Assembly (NCBI GenBank): GCA_020638495.1
Contig: JACKIN010000002.1
Span: forward strand, 1-64,000
Direction of reading: 5' to 3'
Source: Geminicoccaceae bacterium
GTDB lineage: Bacteria > Pseudomonadota > Alphaproteobacteria > Geminicoccales > Geminicoccaceae
DNA: 64,000 nt
Part shown: positions 40,028 through 49,288 of the stretch, one piece after another
Layout: the number at the start of each line of letters is the position of its first letter
Position numbering within the stretch: the stretch's first letter is position 1
Notes under the pieces: model-generated
Told to the model about the DNA's origin: nothing
What the model saw: the letters and a program-made list of their open reading frames with translations, nothing else
The model's database searches: none
Program-made: the position numbers and the translations under genes

Positions 40028-41268
40028 TGGTTTTACGGATTCGGGCGATGGCGAGGTCAAGAGACTCCCTTCCCTGGCTCGCCGCGGTCGGTCTGATCCT
40101 GGCGCTGGCCGGCTGTGCCAAGGAAACCACCGGTCCGGTCTACGAGCAACCACCACCGGTGGTGGCCGAGCCCGAGCCCGTGCCGGCGGGGCCGGTCAAG
40201 ATCGCCCTCCTCCTGCCGCTGAGCGGCCAGGCGGCCAGCGTCGGGCAGGACATGCTCGACGCCGCCCAGATCGCCCTCTTCGATGTCGGACCCACCGACA
40301 TGACGCTCTTGCCCCGCGATACCGGCGGCACGCCGGCCGGGGCCACCGCCGCCGCCGAGGACGCCATCGCCGCCGGGGCGGAGCTCATCCTGGGCCCGCT
40401 CTTCTCCTCCTCCACCGCCGCGGTCGCCACAGTGGCGAAGGAGCACGGGATCAAGGTCGTCTCCTTCTCGAACGACACCGCGGTCGCCAGCGGGGATGTC
40501 TGGGTCCTGGGCTTTCGCCCGGAGGAGCAGGTCGCCCGCGTCATCGGCTTCGCCCGCGAGCAGGGCCTCCTGCGCATCGGCGCCCTCGCCCCGGACGATG
40601 CCTATGGGCGCCGCGCCATCAACGGCTTCACCGCGGCGCTGCAAGGCTCGGTCGCCAGCCTGGGCGGCCCGGCCTACGCCTACTACCCGCCGGACGAGCG
40701 CGAGGCGGCGCGCGTGGTCCGCGAGTTCACCGGCTACCGCGAGCCGCCGGAGGGCAGCCCGCCCGGCACCAGCGGCAACACCCGCCTCTTCGATGCCATC
40801 CTGATCGCCGATGGCGGCGCCAGGCTGCGCTCGATCGGCGCCCTCCTCGCCTTCTACGACGTGGACCTGCGGACCACCCGCCCGCTCGGCACCATGCTCT
40901 GGGAGGACGACCCCCGGCTGCTCTTCGAGGAAACCCTGCAGGGCGGCTGGTATGCCGGCCTCTCGCCCGAGGGCGAGCGCAATTTCCAGGCGAAGTTCGA
41001 GCGCACCTTCAAGCGCAAGCCGGCGACGCTGGCCGGTCTCGCCTATGACGCCACGGCGCTCGCCGCCGTGGTCGCGGCCAGCGACCGCACCTTCCCCCGC
41101 GACGTGCTGGTCGACCCCAGCGGCTTCATCGGCCGGGCCGGCATCTTCCGGCTCAAGGCCGACGGCACCACCGACCACGGCCTCGCCGTGCTCGAGATCG
41201 ACAACGGCACGGCGATCGTCGTCCAGCCCGCCCCCGACACCTTCCTGCGCACGCCGCTCACCCAGTAG
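40027..41268 (+). CDS. LpoA/LppC-type penicillin-binding protein activator lipoprotein
   Basis: This 413-residue protein has a lipobox LAGC (about residue 30) after a hydrophobic stretch. The rest is a periplasmic-binding-protein-like type 1 fold: KIALLLPLSGQAASVGQDMLDAAQI (in parts), ELILGPLFSSSTAAVATVAKEHG, SFSNDTAVA, FAREQG and a late LAGLAYDATALA. E. coli LpoA activates PBP1A; the alphaproteobacterial relatives are generally annotated as activators. A second start at 40048 would shorten the leader. It is divergent from rsmI. Confidence 0.85.
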   Translation: MVLRIRAMARSRDSLPWLAAVGLILALAGCAKETTGPVYEQPPPVVAEPEPVPAGPVKIALLLPLSGQAASVGQDMLDAAQIALFDVGPTDMTLLPRDTGGTPAGATAAAEDAIAAGAELILGPLFSSSTAAVATVAKEHGIKVVSFSNDTAVASGDVWVLGFRPEEQVARVIGFAREQGLLRIGALAPDDAYGRRAINGFTAALQGSVASLGGPAYAYYPPDEREAARVVREFTGYREPPEGSPPGTSGNTRLFDAILIADGGARLRSIGALLAFYDVDLRTTRPLGTMLWEDDPRLLFEETLQGGWYAGLSPEGERNFQAKFERTFKRKPATLAGLAYDATALAAVVAASDRTFPRDVLVDPSGFIGRAGIFRLKADGTTDHGLAVLEIDNGTAIVVQPAPDTFLRTPLTQ

Positions 41269-41497
41269 CGGCGCGCCGTCGGCACGTCGCGGGTGAAGGC
41301 CGGCACCGGCCGGCCCGACACCGGGCTGCCGAAAAAATTGCCAGCCTCGGCTCGTTCACCGACCGCCGGTTGCGTCAACGAGGCGACACCGCCAGACATA
41401 CCGGGCTACCGCGGTACGCGAGCCCCTCGACAACCTGCAAGCGGCAAACTATAGCGATAATCTATCAATGGTTTAAATCGGGCTCTGAACAGCGCTC

Positions 41498-43441
41498 ATG
41501 ACCACGATGGCACCACGCACCGACCGGTTTCCCGTCGCCAGCGACGCGGGCACCGGCAGTCGGGGCTCCCGACCGGTGGAGAGCGGCCCCATGGAGAGCG
41601 GCGACGTGGTGCCGCTCGACACGCTGCGCGGCCCGGCCCGCCTCGGCGATCACGAGCCGGCCGATGCGGGCATCGAGGAATCGCTGCTGCAGAGCAGCGA
41701 GCGGCCGATCATCCGCCTCCTCATCGTCGAGGACGACGAGGAGGACTACGACATCACCGAGGAGCTGCTCGCCCGCGCGCCCGAGACCCGCTTCGAGGTC
41801 GTCTGGGCGAGCAGCGTCGAGGCGGGCCTCAGGCAGATCGCCACGGACCGGTTCGACGCCTGTCTCGTCGACCACCGCCTCGCCGGCCGGACTGGCCTGG
41901 AATTCGCCGAGATCGCGATCCGCCGCGGCTTCAAGCGGCCGATCATCCTCGTCTCCGGCGTCGGCGACGCGGAGCTCGAGCGGGCGGCGCTCGACATCGG
42001 CATCGCCGACTATCTCGACAAGGACGAGTTCGACACCGGCCGGCTGGACCGCTGCATCCGCTTCGCCATCAACCGCAGCCGCAACACGAGGCGGATCGAC
42101 CCGCCGGCCGCCACCGACCGGCTCACCGGTGTGGCCAACCGCACGCTCTTCCTCGACCGCGTCCACCAGGCGCTGGCCTCCGCCCGCCGGCATCGCCTGG
42201 GTGCGGGCGTCATCGCCCTCGATCTCGACGGGTTCCGGGCCCTCAACGAGCGGCTCGGCCACGATGCCGGCGACCGGCTGCTCGGCATCATCGCCGAGCG
42301 CCTGGGCCATCGCCTGCGCGAGACCGACACCATCGCCCGCTTCGATGCCGACAGCTTCGCCGTCCTGATCGAGAACCTGCAGCGCCCCGAGGACGCGGCC
42401 CTCGTCGTGCAGAAGCTGATGGAGGTGATCGAGGCGCCCACGGCCCTGGCCGGCGAGGTGCTGCGCCCGACCGCGAGCTTCGGCGTCGCCCTCTACCCCA
42501 TCGACGCCAGCGCCGCCGACGAGCTGCTCCGGCTCGCCGAGGCGGCGATGCATCGCGCCAAGCAGGCCGGCGGCCGCGCCTGCCGGTTCCACGACACGAG
42601 CCTCTCCGCCGTCAGCGGCCGGATCACGCCGTCGCTGGCCGGGCGGATGGTCGAGCCGGCGCCGAAGGGGGGCCTCGATCGTGCCCTCCAGGAGCAGCGC
42701 TTCGAGCTCCACTTCCAGCCGCAGGTGACGCTCCGCTCGCCTTTGGTCGGCCTCGCCGCCCGGCCCCGGCTGCGCGACCCCGAGCGCGGCGTGCTCGGCC
42801 CCGACCGCTTCCTCGCCATGGTCGAGGGGCCGCAGTTCCTGCCGCGGCTGACCGACTGGATGATCGAGGCCGGGGCTGCCGAGCTCGCCGCCATCCGGGC
42901 CGCCGGCTGCCGGGTCGACCATCTCGCCATCCCCATCCTGCAGCCGTCGGGCGAGGGCTGGGCCGAGACTGCCGAAAGGGCGCTCGTCGCCCTCGGCCGC
43001 CACGCGCTGGAGCCGTCGAGCCTCGAGCTCGAGTTCGACGAAGCGACCCTCTACGAGGACCGCACCAGCGGCCTTCGGACCATCGACCAGCTTCGCAGCC
43101 GGGGAATTCGCGTCGCCGTGCGCGGCTATGGCGACGCCATGCTCTCCCTCACCCTGCTGCGCGACCAGGAGATCGAGACCCTGAAGCTGGCGCAGTCCCT
43201 GCTCGAGGGCGTGCCGGGCGACCGGCACCGCACACTCTTCGCCGACGCCGTCATCCAGCTCGGCCGGCATCTGGGCGTGCGGCTGGTCGCCGAGGAGGTG
43301 CCGGGCAACAGCCAGCTGCAGATGCTCAAGCGGGCCGGCTGCGACGCCGCCGAATGCCTGATGAGCGACTCGCCGATGACCAGGGACGACATCGCCCCCT
43401 GGCTGCTGCGCCAGCAGCGCCGTCGCGAATCCCTGCTTTGA
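41498..43441 (+). CDS. REC-GGDEF-EAL protein with degenerate catalytic motifs
   Basis: This 647-residue protein has three domains. The receiver domain (about 75-190) has DDEEDYD, an aspartate in CLVDHRLAG as phosphorylation site, and SGVGDAELERA. The GGDEF domain (about 205-365; DRLTGVANRTLFLDRV) has RFDADSF where the signature should be, so cyclase activity is unlikely. The EAL domain (about 390-640) has LAARPRLRDP in place of the ExLxR motif and lacks other metal ligands, so hydrolysis is also unlikely. The EAL could still bind c-di-GMP as a receptor. It is preceded by a 228-base gene-free gap. Confidence 0.88.
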   Translation: MTTMAPRTDRFPVASDAGTGSRGSRPVESGPMESGDVVPLDTLRGPARLGDHEPADAGIEESLLQSSERPIIRLLIVEDDEEDYDITEELLARAPETRFEVVWASSVEAGLRQIATDRFDACLVDHRLAGRTGLEFAEIAIRRGFKRPIILVSGVGDAELERAALDIGIADYLDKDEFDTGRLDRCIRFAINRSRNTRRIDPPAATDRLTGVANRTLFLDRVHQALASARRHRLGAGVIALDLDGFRALNERLGHDAGDRLLGIIAERLGHRLRETDTIARFDADSFAVLIENLQRPEDAALVVQKLMEVIEAPTALAGEVLRPTASFGVALYPIDASAADELLRLAEAAMHRAKQAGGRACRFHDTSLSAVSGRITPSLAGRMVEPAPKGGLDRALQEQRFELHFQPQVTLRSPLVGLAARPRLRDPERGVLGPDRFLAMVEGPQFLPRLTDWMIEAGAAELAAIRAAGCRVDHLAIPILQPSGEGWAETAERALVALGRHALEPSSLELEFDEATLYEDRTSGLRTIDQLRSRGIRVAVRGYGDAMLSLTLLRDQEIETLKLAQSLLEGVPGDRHRTLFADAVIQLGRHLGVRLVAEEVPGNSQLQMLKRAGCDAAECLMSDSPMTRDDIAPWLLRQQRRRESLL

Positions 43442-43451
43442 GCGCAGCCGA

Positions 43452-44255
43452 TCAGCTGGGCGTCAGCCAGCCCGTGGCGAGCCCGCTGTCGAGCGTGAGC
43501 GTCGTGCCGGTCATCGAGGGCGAGCGCACGATGAGCTGCAGCGCCCGGCCGATCTCGCCCGCGCTGGTCGCCCGCCCGAGCGGCGTGGCCAGGACCAGCT
43601 CGGCGAAGCGCGCCGGATCCATGCCCGGCGCCGGCAGGGCCTGGCCCAAGGCGAGATTGACGGCACGGATGCGCGGGGCGAGCGAGCGGGCCAGCACGGC
43701 CGTCAGCATCTCGAGCCCCGCCTTGCTGATCGAGTAGCTCAGGTAATGGGCCGTCGGGTTGGCGACGCGCTGGTCCGAGAGGTTGACGACGAGGCCGGGG
43801 GCGGCCGCCGGCAGTTGCGCCACATAGGATTGGGCGAGCAGGGCCGGGGCCTCGAGATTGACGGCGAGCTGCCGGCGCAGGGTCGAAGGATCGAGGGTCG
43901 GCAGCGAATCGGCGACAAAGAGGGCGGCGTTGTTGACCAGCATGCCGAGCGGCTCGCCCAGCCCCTGCACCGCCGCCGCGACCACGGCTGCGGCAGTTCC
44001 GGGCTCGGCGAGGTCGCCCTTGACCACGACCGCCCGGCCGCCCTCCTGCTCGATGGTTCCGGCGAGCGCCTCGGCCGCCTCGGTCGCCCGGTTGCAGTGG
44101 ATCGCAACGGCGAAGCCCAGCTCGGCCAGGGCCAGGGCCAGGATGCGCCCGACGCGGACGGCACCGCCGGTGACCAGGGCGGTCGGCAGGAGGCCGCTCT
44201 TGTCATCGTTTTCCGTGCTGGGGTCGCAGGTGACTGGCTTCGGGCCGGCCGGCAT
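43452..44255 (-). CDS. short-chain dehydrogenase, pteridine-reductase-like
   Basis: This 267-residue SDR has TALVTGGAVRVGRILAL, the cofactor-binding TGxxxRxG pattern used by FolM and pteridine reductases. VNNAALF, VVNLSDQ, YLSYSISKAGLEML (YxxxK) and VNLALGQAL follow. Arg in VRVG is expected for NADPH. It probably reduces a dihydropterin or similar. The start at 44255 follows a GGAG-containing region (RC of CTCCTCC). It is divergent from a hydrolase gene at 44291. Confidence 0.85.
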   Translation of the reverse strand: MPAGPKPVTCDPSTENDDKSGLLPTALVTGGAVRVGRILALALAELGFAVAIHCNRATEAAEALAGTIEQEGGRAVVVKGDLAEPGTAAAVVAAAVQGLGEPLGMLVNNAALFVADSLPTLDPSTLRRQLAVNLEAPALLAQSYVAQLPAAAPGLVVNLSDQRVANPTAHYLSYSISKAGLEMLTAVLARSLAPRIRAVNLALGQALPAPGMDPARFAELVLATPLGRATSAGEIGRALQLIVRSPSMTGTTLTLDSGLATGWLTPS

Positions 44256-44290
44256 CCTATCTCCTCCGGGAGTCGAGTTGGAGTTGGCAG

Positions 44291-45118
44291 GTGAATCTGA
44301 TCCTGGGCGGCGTCGCCCTCTACGGCATCCTCGTCGGTGGGCTCTACCTCCTGCAGGACAGCATGATCTTCCGCCGCGATATCGCCGCCAAGGGCAGCTA
44401 CCCCCTGCCATCCGGCAACGAGCGGCTGGAGCTGCGCGCCGCCAATGGCGACCGGCTGGTCGGCAATCTGGTCCGGGCGACGGGCCGGAGCCGCGGCCTC
44501 GTCATCGGCTTCAGCGGCAATGCTTGGAACGCAGACGACTGCACCACCTTCCTGGCGCATCGCCTGAAGGATGTCGACATCGTCGTCTTCCACTACCGGG
44601 GCTACACGCCGTCCGAGGGCCGGCCGAGCGAGGCAGCGCTCTTCGAGGATGCGCTCTTGATCCACGACACCATGGTCAAGGGCATGGCGCCAGAGCGCAC
44701 CTACGCCTTCGGCTTCAGCCTCGGCTCGGGGGTCGCCGCCTATCTCGCGGCGCAGCGCCCGCTCGCCGGCCAGCTTCTCGTGACCCCCTTCGATTCGATC
44801 GAGGCGGTGGCGGCCAGCCGCTACATGGTGGTGCCGGTGCGCTACCTGCTCAAGCACCCGTTCCGCAGCACGCAGCACCTCGCCGACAAGGCCGTGCCGA
44901 CTGCGGTCATCCTGGCGAGCGACGACCGGATCGTGCCGCGCGAGCGCTCGGAGCGCCTGATCGAGGCGCTCGTCGACCCGGTCATGGTCGAGACCATCCC
45001 GGAGAGCACGCATGGCGGCATCTACGACATGGAAATGATCGATGGCCTGCTGCGCACGGCCCTCGACCGCCTCGAGGCCCGGGCACTCGCCAACGGCACG
45101 GTCGCCGCGGCCGGCTGA
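44291..45118 (+). CDS. membrane-anchored alpha/beta hydrolase (BEM46/YfhR-like)
   Basis: This 275-residue protein starts at GTG and has one N-terminal span (ILGGVALYGILVGGLYLL). The hydrolase core includes VIGFSGNAWNADD, YRGYTPSEGRPSEAA, the nucleophile elbow AFGFSLGSGVAAYL (Ser about 141), and late ILASDDRIVPRERS and HGGIYD, which supply Asp and His. Substrate unknown. It starts an apparent operon with the TPR and Mla genes. Confidence 0.82.
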   Translation: MNLILGGVALYGILVGGLYLLQDSMIFRRDIAAKGSYPLPSGNERLELRAANGDRLVGNLVRATGRSRGLVIGFSGNAWNADDCTTFLAHRLKDVDIVVFHYRGYTPSEGRPSEAALFEDALLIHDTMVKGMAPERTYAFGFSLGSGVAAYLAAQRPLAGQLLVTPFDSIEAVAASRYMVVPVRYLLKHPFRSTQHLADKAVPTAVILASDDRIVPRERSERLIEALVDPVMVETIPESTHGGIYDMEMIDGLLRTALDRLEARALANGTVAAAG

Positions 45119-45124
45119 GGGGCG

Positions 45125-45682
45125 GTGGTGACCGGCATCCGGGCGCTGCTCTGGCTCCTCGTCTGCTGGCTGACCCTGGACCCCGCCCGGGCCGATCAGG
45201 ACGACGCCCGGCTCGAATCGCTCTTCGCCGCCCTGCAGGTGGCCGGCTCGGCCGAGGCGGCCCAGCCGATCGAGGCGGAGATCTGGCGCATCTGGGGCGA
45301 GACGCCGGACCCGGCCAGCGCCCGGCTGATGCGCCAGGGCAGCCGGGCCATGGGGGCCGGCGCCTTTCCCATCGCCGTGCTGAGCTTCAACCGGCTGGTC
45401 GAGCGCGAGCCCGGCTTCGCCGAGGCCTGGAACAGGCGGGCGACGCTGCACTACCTCATGGGCAACTACGCCGCCTCCATCGACGACATCGAGCACACGC
45501 TGGAGCTGGAGCCCCGGCACTTCGGCGCCCTCTCGGGCCTCGGCCTCATCATGCTCGGCCTCGATCGCCCGGCTGCCGCCCTGCGCAGCTTCGAGGCGGC
45601 GCTCGCCGTTCACCCCTATCTGCCCGGCGCCCGGACGCATATCGTCGAGCTGCGGCGCCGGCTCGACGGGGACCCGATCTGA
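45125..45682 (+). CDS. secreted or periplasmic TPR-repeat protein
   Basis: This 185-residue protein starts at GTG. A signal sequence (ALLWLLVCWLTLDPARA) is followed by TPR motifs: AWNRRATLHYLMGNYAASIDDIEH, then ALSGLGLIMLGLDRPAAALRSFEAALAVHP (in parts). TPR domains scaffold protein interactions. It lies between the hydrolase and the mlaE-type gene with 6 and 13 base gaps, so it may belong to the same operon. Confidence 0.75.
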   Translation: MVTGIRALLWLLVCWLTLDPARADQDDARLESLFAALQVAGSAEAAQPIEAEIWRIWGETPDPASARLMRQGSRAMGAGAFPIAVLSFNRLVEREPGFAEAWNRRATLHYLMGNYAASIDDIEHTLELEPRHFGALSGLGLIMLGLDRPAAALRSFEAALAVHPYLPGARTHIVELRRRLDGDPI

Positions 45683-45695
45683 GGCGGCGCGGCGG

Positions 45696-46859
45696 ATGCG
45701 GGTGCTGGAGCACGAGCGGGCCGTGACGGCCTGGGTCGAAACCCTGGCGGGGCCGGATACCGCGACGCTTCGCCTCGGCGGCAGCTGGCGCCTCGCCCAT
45801 CTCGCCGGCCTGGACCGGGACCTGATTGCCGCCCTCGCCCGCCTCCTCGAGGCGCCGCCGCGGCGCGCGCGCATCGTGGCGGACGGGCTCGACCAGCTCG
45901 ACACCGCCGGCGGCTGGCTGATCGTCCGCACCATCCGCGCCCTCGAGGCGGCCAGGGTGACGGTCGAGCTGGTCGGCGCCCGGCCGGCGCACGCGGCCCT
46001 CCTCGAGCTGCTGCGGGGCTCCGAGGCCGCACCCTGCGACCCGCCGCCCCGCGACCATCCCTGGCTCCGGCTGGTGCTGCGCACCGGTGCCGGGACGGTG
46101 CATGCCGCCCAGGAGGGGGCCCGCTTCCTCTCCTTCGCCGGGGCCGTGACCCTGTCTTTGCTGCGCCAGCTTCTCCGGCCCCGGACCCTGCGGCTCACCT
46201 CGATCGTGCATCACATCGAGCAGACCGGCGTCAACGCCATCCCGATCATCGCCATCATGGCGTTCTTCATCGGCATCGTCCTCGCCTACCAGGGCGCCGA
46301 CCAGCTCCGCCAGTTCGGGGCGGAGATCTTCACCGTCAACCTGGTCGCCGTCTCCACGCTCCGCGAGCTCGGCGTGCTGCTGACCGCGATCATGGTGGCC
46401 GGCCGGTCCGGCAGCGCCTTCACGGCGCAGATCGGCACGATGAAGGTCAACGAGGAGCTGGATGCGATGGAGGTGATCGGCCTCGACCGCCTCGCCGTGC
46501 TGGTCACGCCGCGCCTCGTCGCCCTCGCCGTCAGCCTGCCGCTGCTCACCTTCCTCGCCAACCTGATGGCGCTGGTCGGCGGCGGGCTCGTCGTCGTCCT
46601 CCTCCTCGACATCCCCACCGTGCTCCTGCTGCGCCAGCTCCAGGCCGCGGTCGGCATCGACCTCTTCGTCGCCGGCATGATCAAGGCGCCGGTCTTCGCC
46701 GTGCTCATCGCCGCGATCGGCTGCTACATGGGGCTCCAGGTCGAGGGCAATGCCGAGAGCGTCGGCCGGCTGACCACCCAGTCCGTGGTCGTCTCCATCT
46801 TCGCCGTGATCGTCGTCGACGCCCTCTTCTCGATGCTCTTCGCGACCTTCGGGATCTGA
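45696..46859 (+). CDS. mlaE: MlaE-type ABC permease of an MCE lipid transporter
   Basis: This 387-residue protein has an N-terminal STAS-like domain (about 15-115) and an MlaE permease domain. The latter includes IPIIAIMAFFIGIVLAYQGADQL, LVAVSTLRELGVLLTAIMVAGRSGSAFTAQIG (in parts), MKVNEELDAM and DIPTVLLL, with about five spans. With MlaF it drives phospholipid transfer between inner and outer membranes. The STAS fusion is a known variant in which MlaB-like regulation is built in. Confidence 0.9.
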   Translation: MRVLEHERAVTAWVETLAGPDTATLRLGGSWRLAHLAGLDRDLIAALARLLEAPPRRARIVADGLDQLDTAGGWLIVRTIRALEAARVTVELVGARPAHAALLELLRGSEAAPCDPPPRDHPWLRLVLRTGAGTVHAAQEGARFLSFAGAVTLSLLRQLLRPRTLRLTSIVHHIEQTGVNAIPIIAIMAFFIGIVLAYQGADQLRQFGAEIFTVNLVAVSTLRELGVLLTAIMVAGRSGSAFTAQIGTMKVNEELDAMEVIGLDRLAVLVTPRLVALAVSLPLLTFLANLMALVGGGLVVVLLLDIPTVLLLRQLQAAVGIDLFVAGMIKAPVFAVLIAAIGCYMGLQVEGNAESVGRLTTQSVVVSIFAVIVVDALFSMLFATFGI

Positions 46860-46862
46860 GCC

Positions 46863-47648
46863 GTGGCCGAGCCGGAACACGTCATCCCCGAACACGTGAT
46901 CGAGGTCGAGGGACTGGTCACCACCTTCGGTGCCACCACCGTCCACGAGGGCCTGTCGCTGCGCGTCCGCCGGGGCGAGATCATGGCCGTGGTCGGCGGC
47001 TCGGGCACCGGCAAGTCCGTCCTGGTCCGCGCCATCACCGGCCTCCTGCGGCCGAAATCCGGCAGCATCCGGCTCTTCGGCGAGGATCTGGGCGCCCTCG
47101 GCGATGCGGCCCGACAGGCGCTCCGGGCCCGGACCGGCATGCTCTTCCAGGATGGTGCTCTCTTCGGCTCGCTCACCGTCGCCCAGAACATCGAGGTGCC
47201 GCTTTCGACCTGGCACCGTCTGCGGCCGGGCCTGCTCGACGAGCTCGCCGGGCTCAAGCTGGCGCTGGTCGGCCTGCCGCCGGCAGCGGGCTCGAAATAC
47301 CCGGCCGAGCTCTCCGGCGGCATGCGCAAGCGCGCCGGCCTCGCCCGTGCCCTGGCGCTCGATCCCGAGATCCTCTTCCTCGACGAGCCGACCGCCGGGC
47401 TCGATCCGATCGCCGCGGCGGCCTTCGACGAGCTGATCCGCTCGCTGCAGGCCGCCCTCGGGCTCACCGTCGTCATGATCACCCATGACCTCGACACCCT
47501 GCAGCGCACCGCCGACCGCATCGCCGTCCTGGTCGACAAGGACACCACGATCGGTACGCTGGCCGAGCTGCGGGCCAACCCGCACCCCTGGATCCAGGCC
47601 TATTTCGCCGGCCCGCGCGGCCGGGCGGCGGCCGGTGGAGAGAGCTGA
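46863..47648 (+). CDS. mlaF: MlaF-type ABC ATPase of an MCE lipid transporter
   Basis: This 261-residue ATPase starts at GTG. It has Walker A GGSGTGKS, Q-loop MLFQDGALF, signature LSGGMRKRAG and Walker B ILFLDEPTAGLD, with the switch His in MITHDLDTL. It powers MlaE. It begins 3 bases after mlaE, and its last base is shared with the ATG of the MCE gene. Confidence 0.93.
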   Translation: MAEPEHVIPEHVIEVEGLVTTFGATTVHEGLSLRVRRGEIMAVVGGSGTGKSVLVRAITGLLRPKSGSIRLFGEDLGALGDAARQALRARTGMLFQDGALFGSLTVAQNIEVPLSTWHRLRPGLLDELAGLKLALVGLPPAAGSKYPAELSGGMRKRAGLARALALDPEILFLDEPTAGLDPIAAAAFDELIRSLQAALGLTVVMITHDLDTLQRTADRIAVLVDKDTTIGTLAELRANPHPWIQAYFAGPRGRAAAGGES

Positions 47649-48574
47649 TGGAGACCCGGGCCAGCCACCTCATCGTCGGCCTCTTCGTCCTCCTGCTCAG
47701 CATCGGCACGGTGCTGTTCGGCGTCTGGCTCGCCAAGCGTGACGTCGACCAGACCTTCACCACCTACGAGATCCTCTTCGAGGGCTCGGTCTTCGGCCTG
47801 CAGCAGGGCAGCCAGGTCGTGTTCAGCGGCGTGCCGGTCGGCCGGGTCACCGCCATCGCCATCGACCGGGACGACCCGTCGAAGGTGCTCGTCACGGTCG
47901 AGCTCGCCCAGACCACGCCCGTGACCACGGCGACGACCGCGATGCTGGTGCCGCAGGGTGTCACCGGTCTCGTCGTGGTCGAGCTGCGCGGCGGCGACCC
48001 CGCGGCCCCGCCGCCCCCCGCCCCCGACGGCGCACCACCGCGCATCGCCGGCCTGCCGTCTGCCCTCGAGCAGGTCTTCACCTCCACCCCGCTGCTCCTG
48101 GCGCGCGGCGTCACCGTGCTGGAGCGGCTGGGCACCGCCCTCTCCGACGCGAATATCGAGGCGCTCGGCGAGACCCTGGACCATGTCGAGGCGCTGACCA
48201 GAACCCTCGCCGAGCGCGGCGACGACCTCGACCGGCTGCTCGGCATCGGGGCCGAGCTCGGCGAGGAGGCGCGCGCCACGCTCGCGGCCCTGGCACCTCT
48301 CGCGGCCCTCGGCCCGAGCGGCGAGGTGGCGCTGGCCGAGGTCGAGGCGGCGGCCGTCGCCGCCAGGAACCTCGCCTGGCGGATCGACCGGCTGCTCGCC
48401 GAATCGGAGCAGCCGATCATCGATTTCGGCGATGGCGGCCTCTACGAGTTCGGCGAGATGGTCCGCGAGATCCGCGTCCTGGTCGCGGCGCTCAGCCGCA
48501 TCGCCACCGATTTCGAGCGCGATCCCGCCGGCTTCATCATCGGCGGCAGCCGCCGCGGCTTCACCCCGCCATGA
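47648..48574 (+). CDS. mlaD: MCE-domain protein (MlaD-type)
   Basis: This 308-residue protein has one N-terminal span (LIVGLFVLLLSIGTVLFGVWLA), then the MCE domain (YEILFEGSVFGLQQGSQVVFSGVPVGRVTAIAI, in parts; TTAMLVPQGVTGLVVVEL). A long helical C-terminal region (LGETLDHVEALTRTLAERGDDL) follows. The MCE ring carries lipid through the periplasm. It overlaps both neighbours, which supports one operon. Confidence 0.92.
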   Translation: METRASHLIVGLFVLLLSIGTVLFGVWLAKRDVDQTFTTYEILFEGSVFGLQQGSQVVFSGVPVGRVTAIAIDRDDPSKVLVTVELAQTTPVTTATTAMLVPQGVTGLVVVELRGGDPAAPPPPAPDGAPPRIAGLPSALEQVFTSTPLLLARGVTVLERLGTALSDANIEALGETLDHVEALTRTLAERGDDLDRLLGIGAELGEEARATLAALAPLAALGPSGEVALAEVEAAAVAARNLAWRIDRLLAESEQPIIDFGDGGLYEFGEMVREIRVLVAALSRIATDFERDPAGFIIGGSRRGFTPP

Positions 48575-49212
48575 GGCAGCTCGACCGCCGCACCCTCCTG
48601 GCCGGCGCTCTCGGCCTGCCGCTCGGCGCCTGCGCCTCGCTCATCCCGCTGCCCGGCCAGCGCGCACCGACCCTCTACAGCCTGACGCCCAAGACGACCT
48701 TCAACGAGGAGCTGGACGAGCTCGACGTCCGCATCCTGGTCGAGCCGCCATCCGCCGCCGGCGGGCTGAACACGGCGCGGATCGCGCTCAAGCCGGACCC
48801 GACCCTGCTCGACTACTATGCCGATGCGCTGTGGATCGAGGTCGTGCCGATCATGGTCCAGACGCTGGTGACCGAATCGCTCGACGCGAGCGGCAGCCTC
48901 GACGTGCTCGGCCCCGACGCGGTGAGCCTCAGGCCGGACTACATCCTCAGGCTCCACATCCGCGAGTTCCAGGCCGAGTACGACCAGGGGCTGGAAGCGC
49001 CGCCTTTGGTCAACGTGCGCCTGCAGGCGCGGCTCCTCGGCATGCCGCGCCGGCAATCGCTCGCCAGCTTCGCCGCACAGCAGTTCGCCCGCGCCGACGG
49101 CACCGGGCTCGATCGCATCGTCCTCGCCTATGACGAGGCGCTCGGCGGCGTGCTCAGGCAGATCGTGCAATGGGCCGTGGCCGAGATCGCCCGGGCCGAG
49201 GGCGCCATGTGA
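48571..49212 (+). CDS. ABC transporter auxiliary lipoprotein (MCE system)
   Basis: This 213-residue protein overlaps the MCE gene (ATGA). A lipobox-like LGAC at about residue 20 follows LLAGALGLPL. The ABC_trans_aux fold is seen in LYSLTPKTTF, ILVEPPSAAGGLNTARIAL, YYADALWIEVVPIMVQTLV and YILRLHIREFQAEY. Relatives such as PqiC or the Mce-linked lipoprotein sit at the outer membrane and receive the MCE bridge. It closes the operon. Confidence 0.82.
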   Translation: MRQLDRRTLLAGALGLPLGACASLIPLPGQRAPTLYSLTPKTTFNEELDELDVRILVEPPSAAGGLNTARIALKPDPTLLDYYADALWIEVVPIMVQTLVTESLDASGSLDVLGPDAVSLRPDYILRLHIREFQAEYDQGLEAPPLVNVRLQARLLGMPRRQSLASFAAQQFARADGTGLDRIVLAYDEALGGVLRQIVQWAVAEIARAEGAM

Positions 49213-49242
49213 CGACCTGTCCGACCTGAGGGGTTGCCCGGC

Positions 49243-49274
49243 TATATCGATCCAATATATATCGGATCGAGATA
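49243..49274. promoter_or_regulatory. dyad operator upstream of the PadR gene
   Basis: The arms TATATCGATCC (49243-49253) and GGATCGAGATA (49264-49274) are inverted repeats with one mismatch around a ten-base AT-rich centre. The dyad ends 14 bases before the padR start. PadR regulators often bind such ATAT-type dyads and repress themselves and a neighbouring pump, so this is the likely site. Confidence 0.7.
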
Positions 49275-49288
49275 ACGATGGGGCCCTC

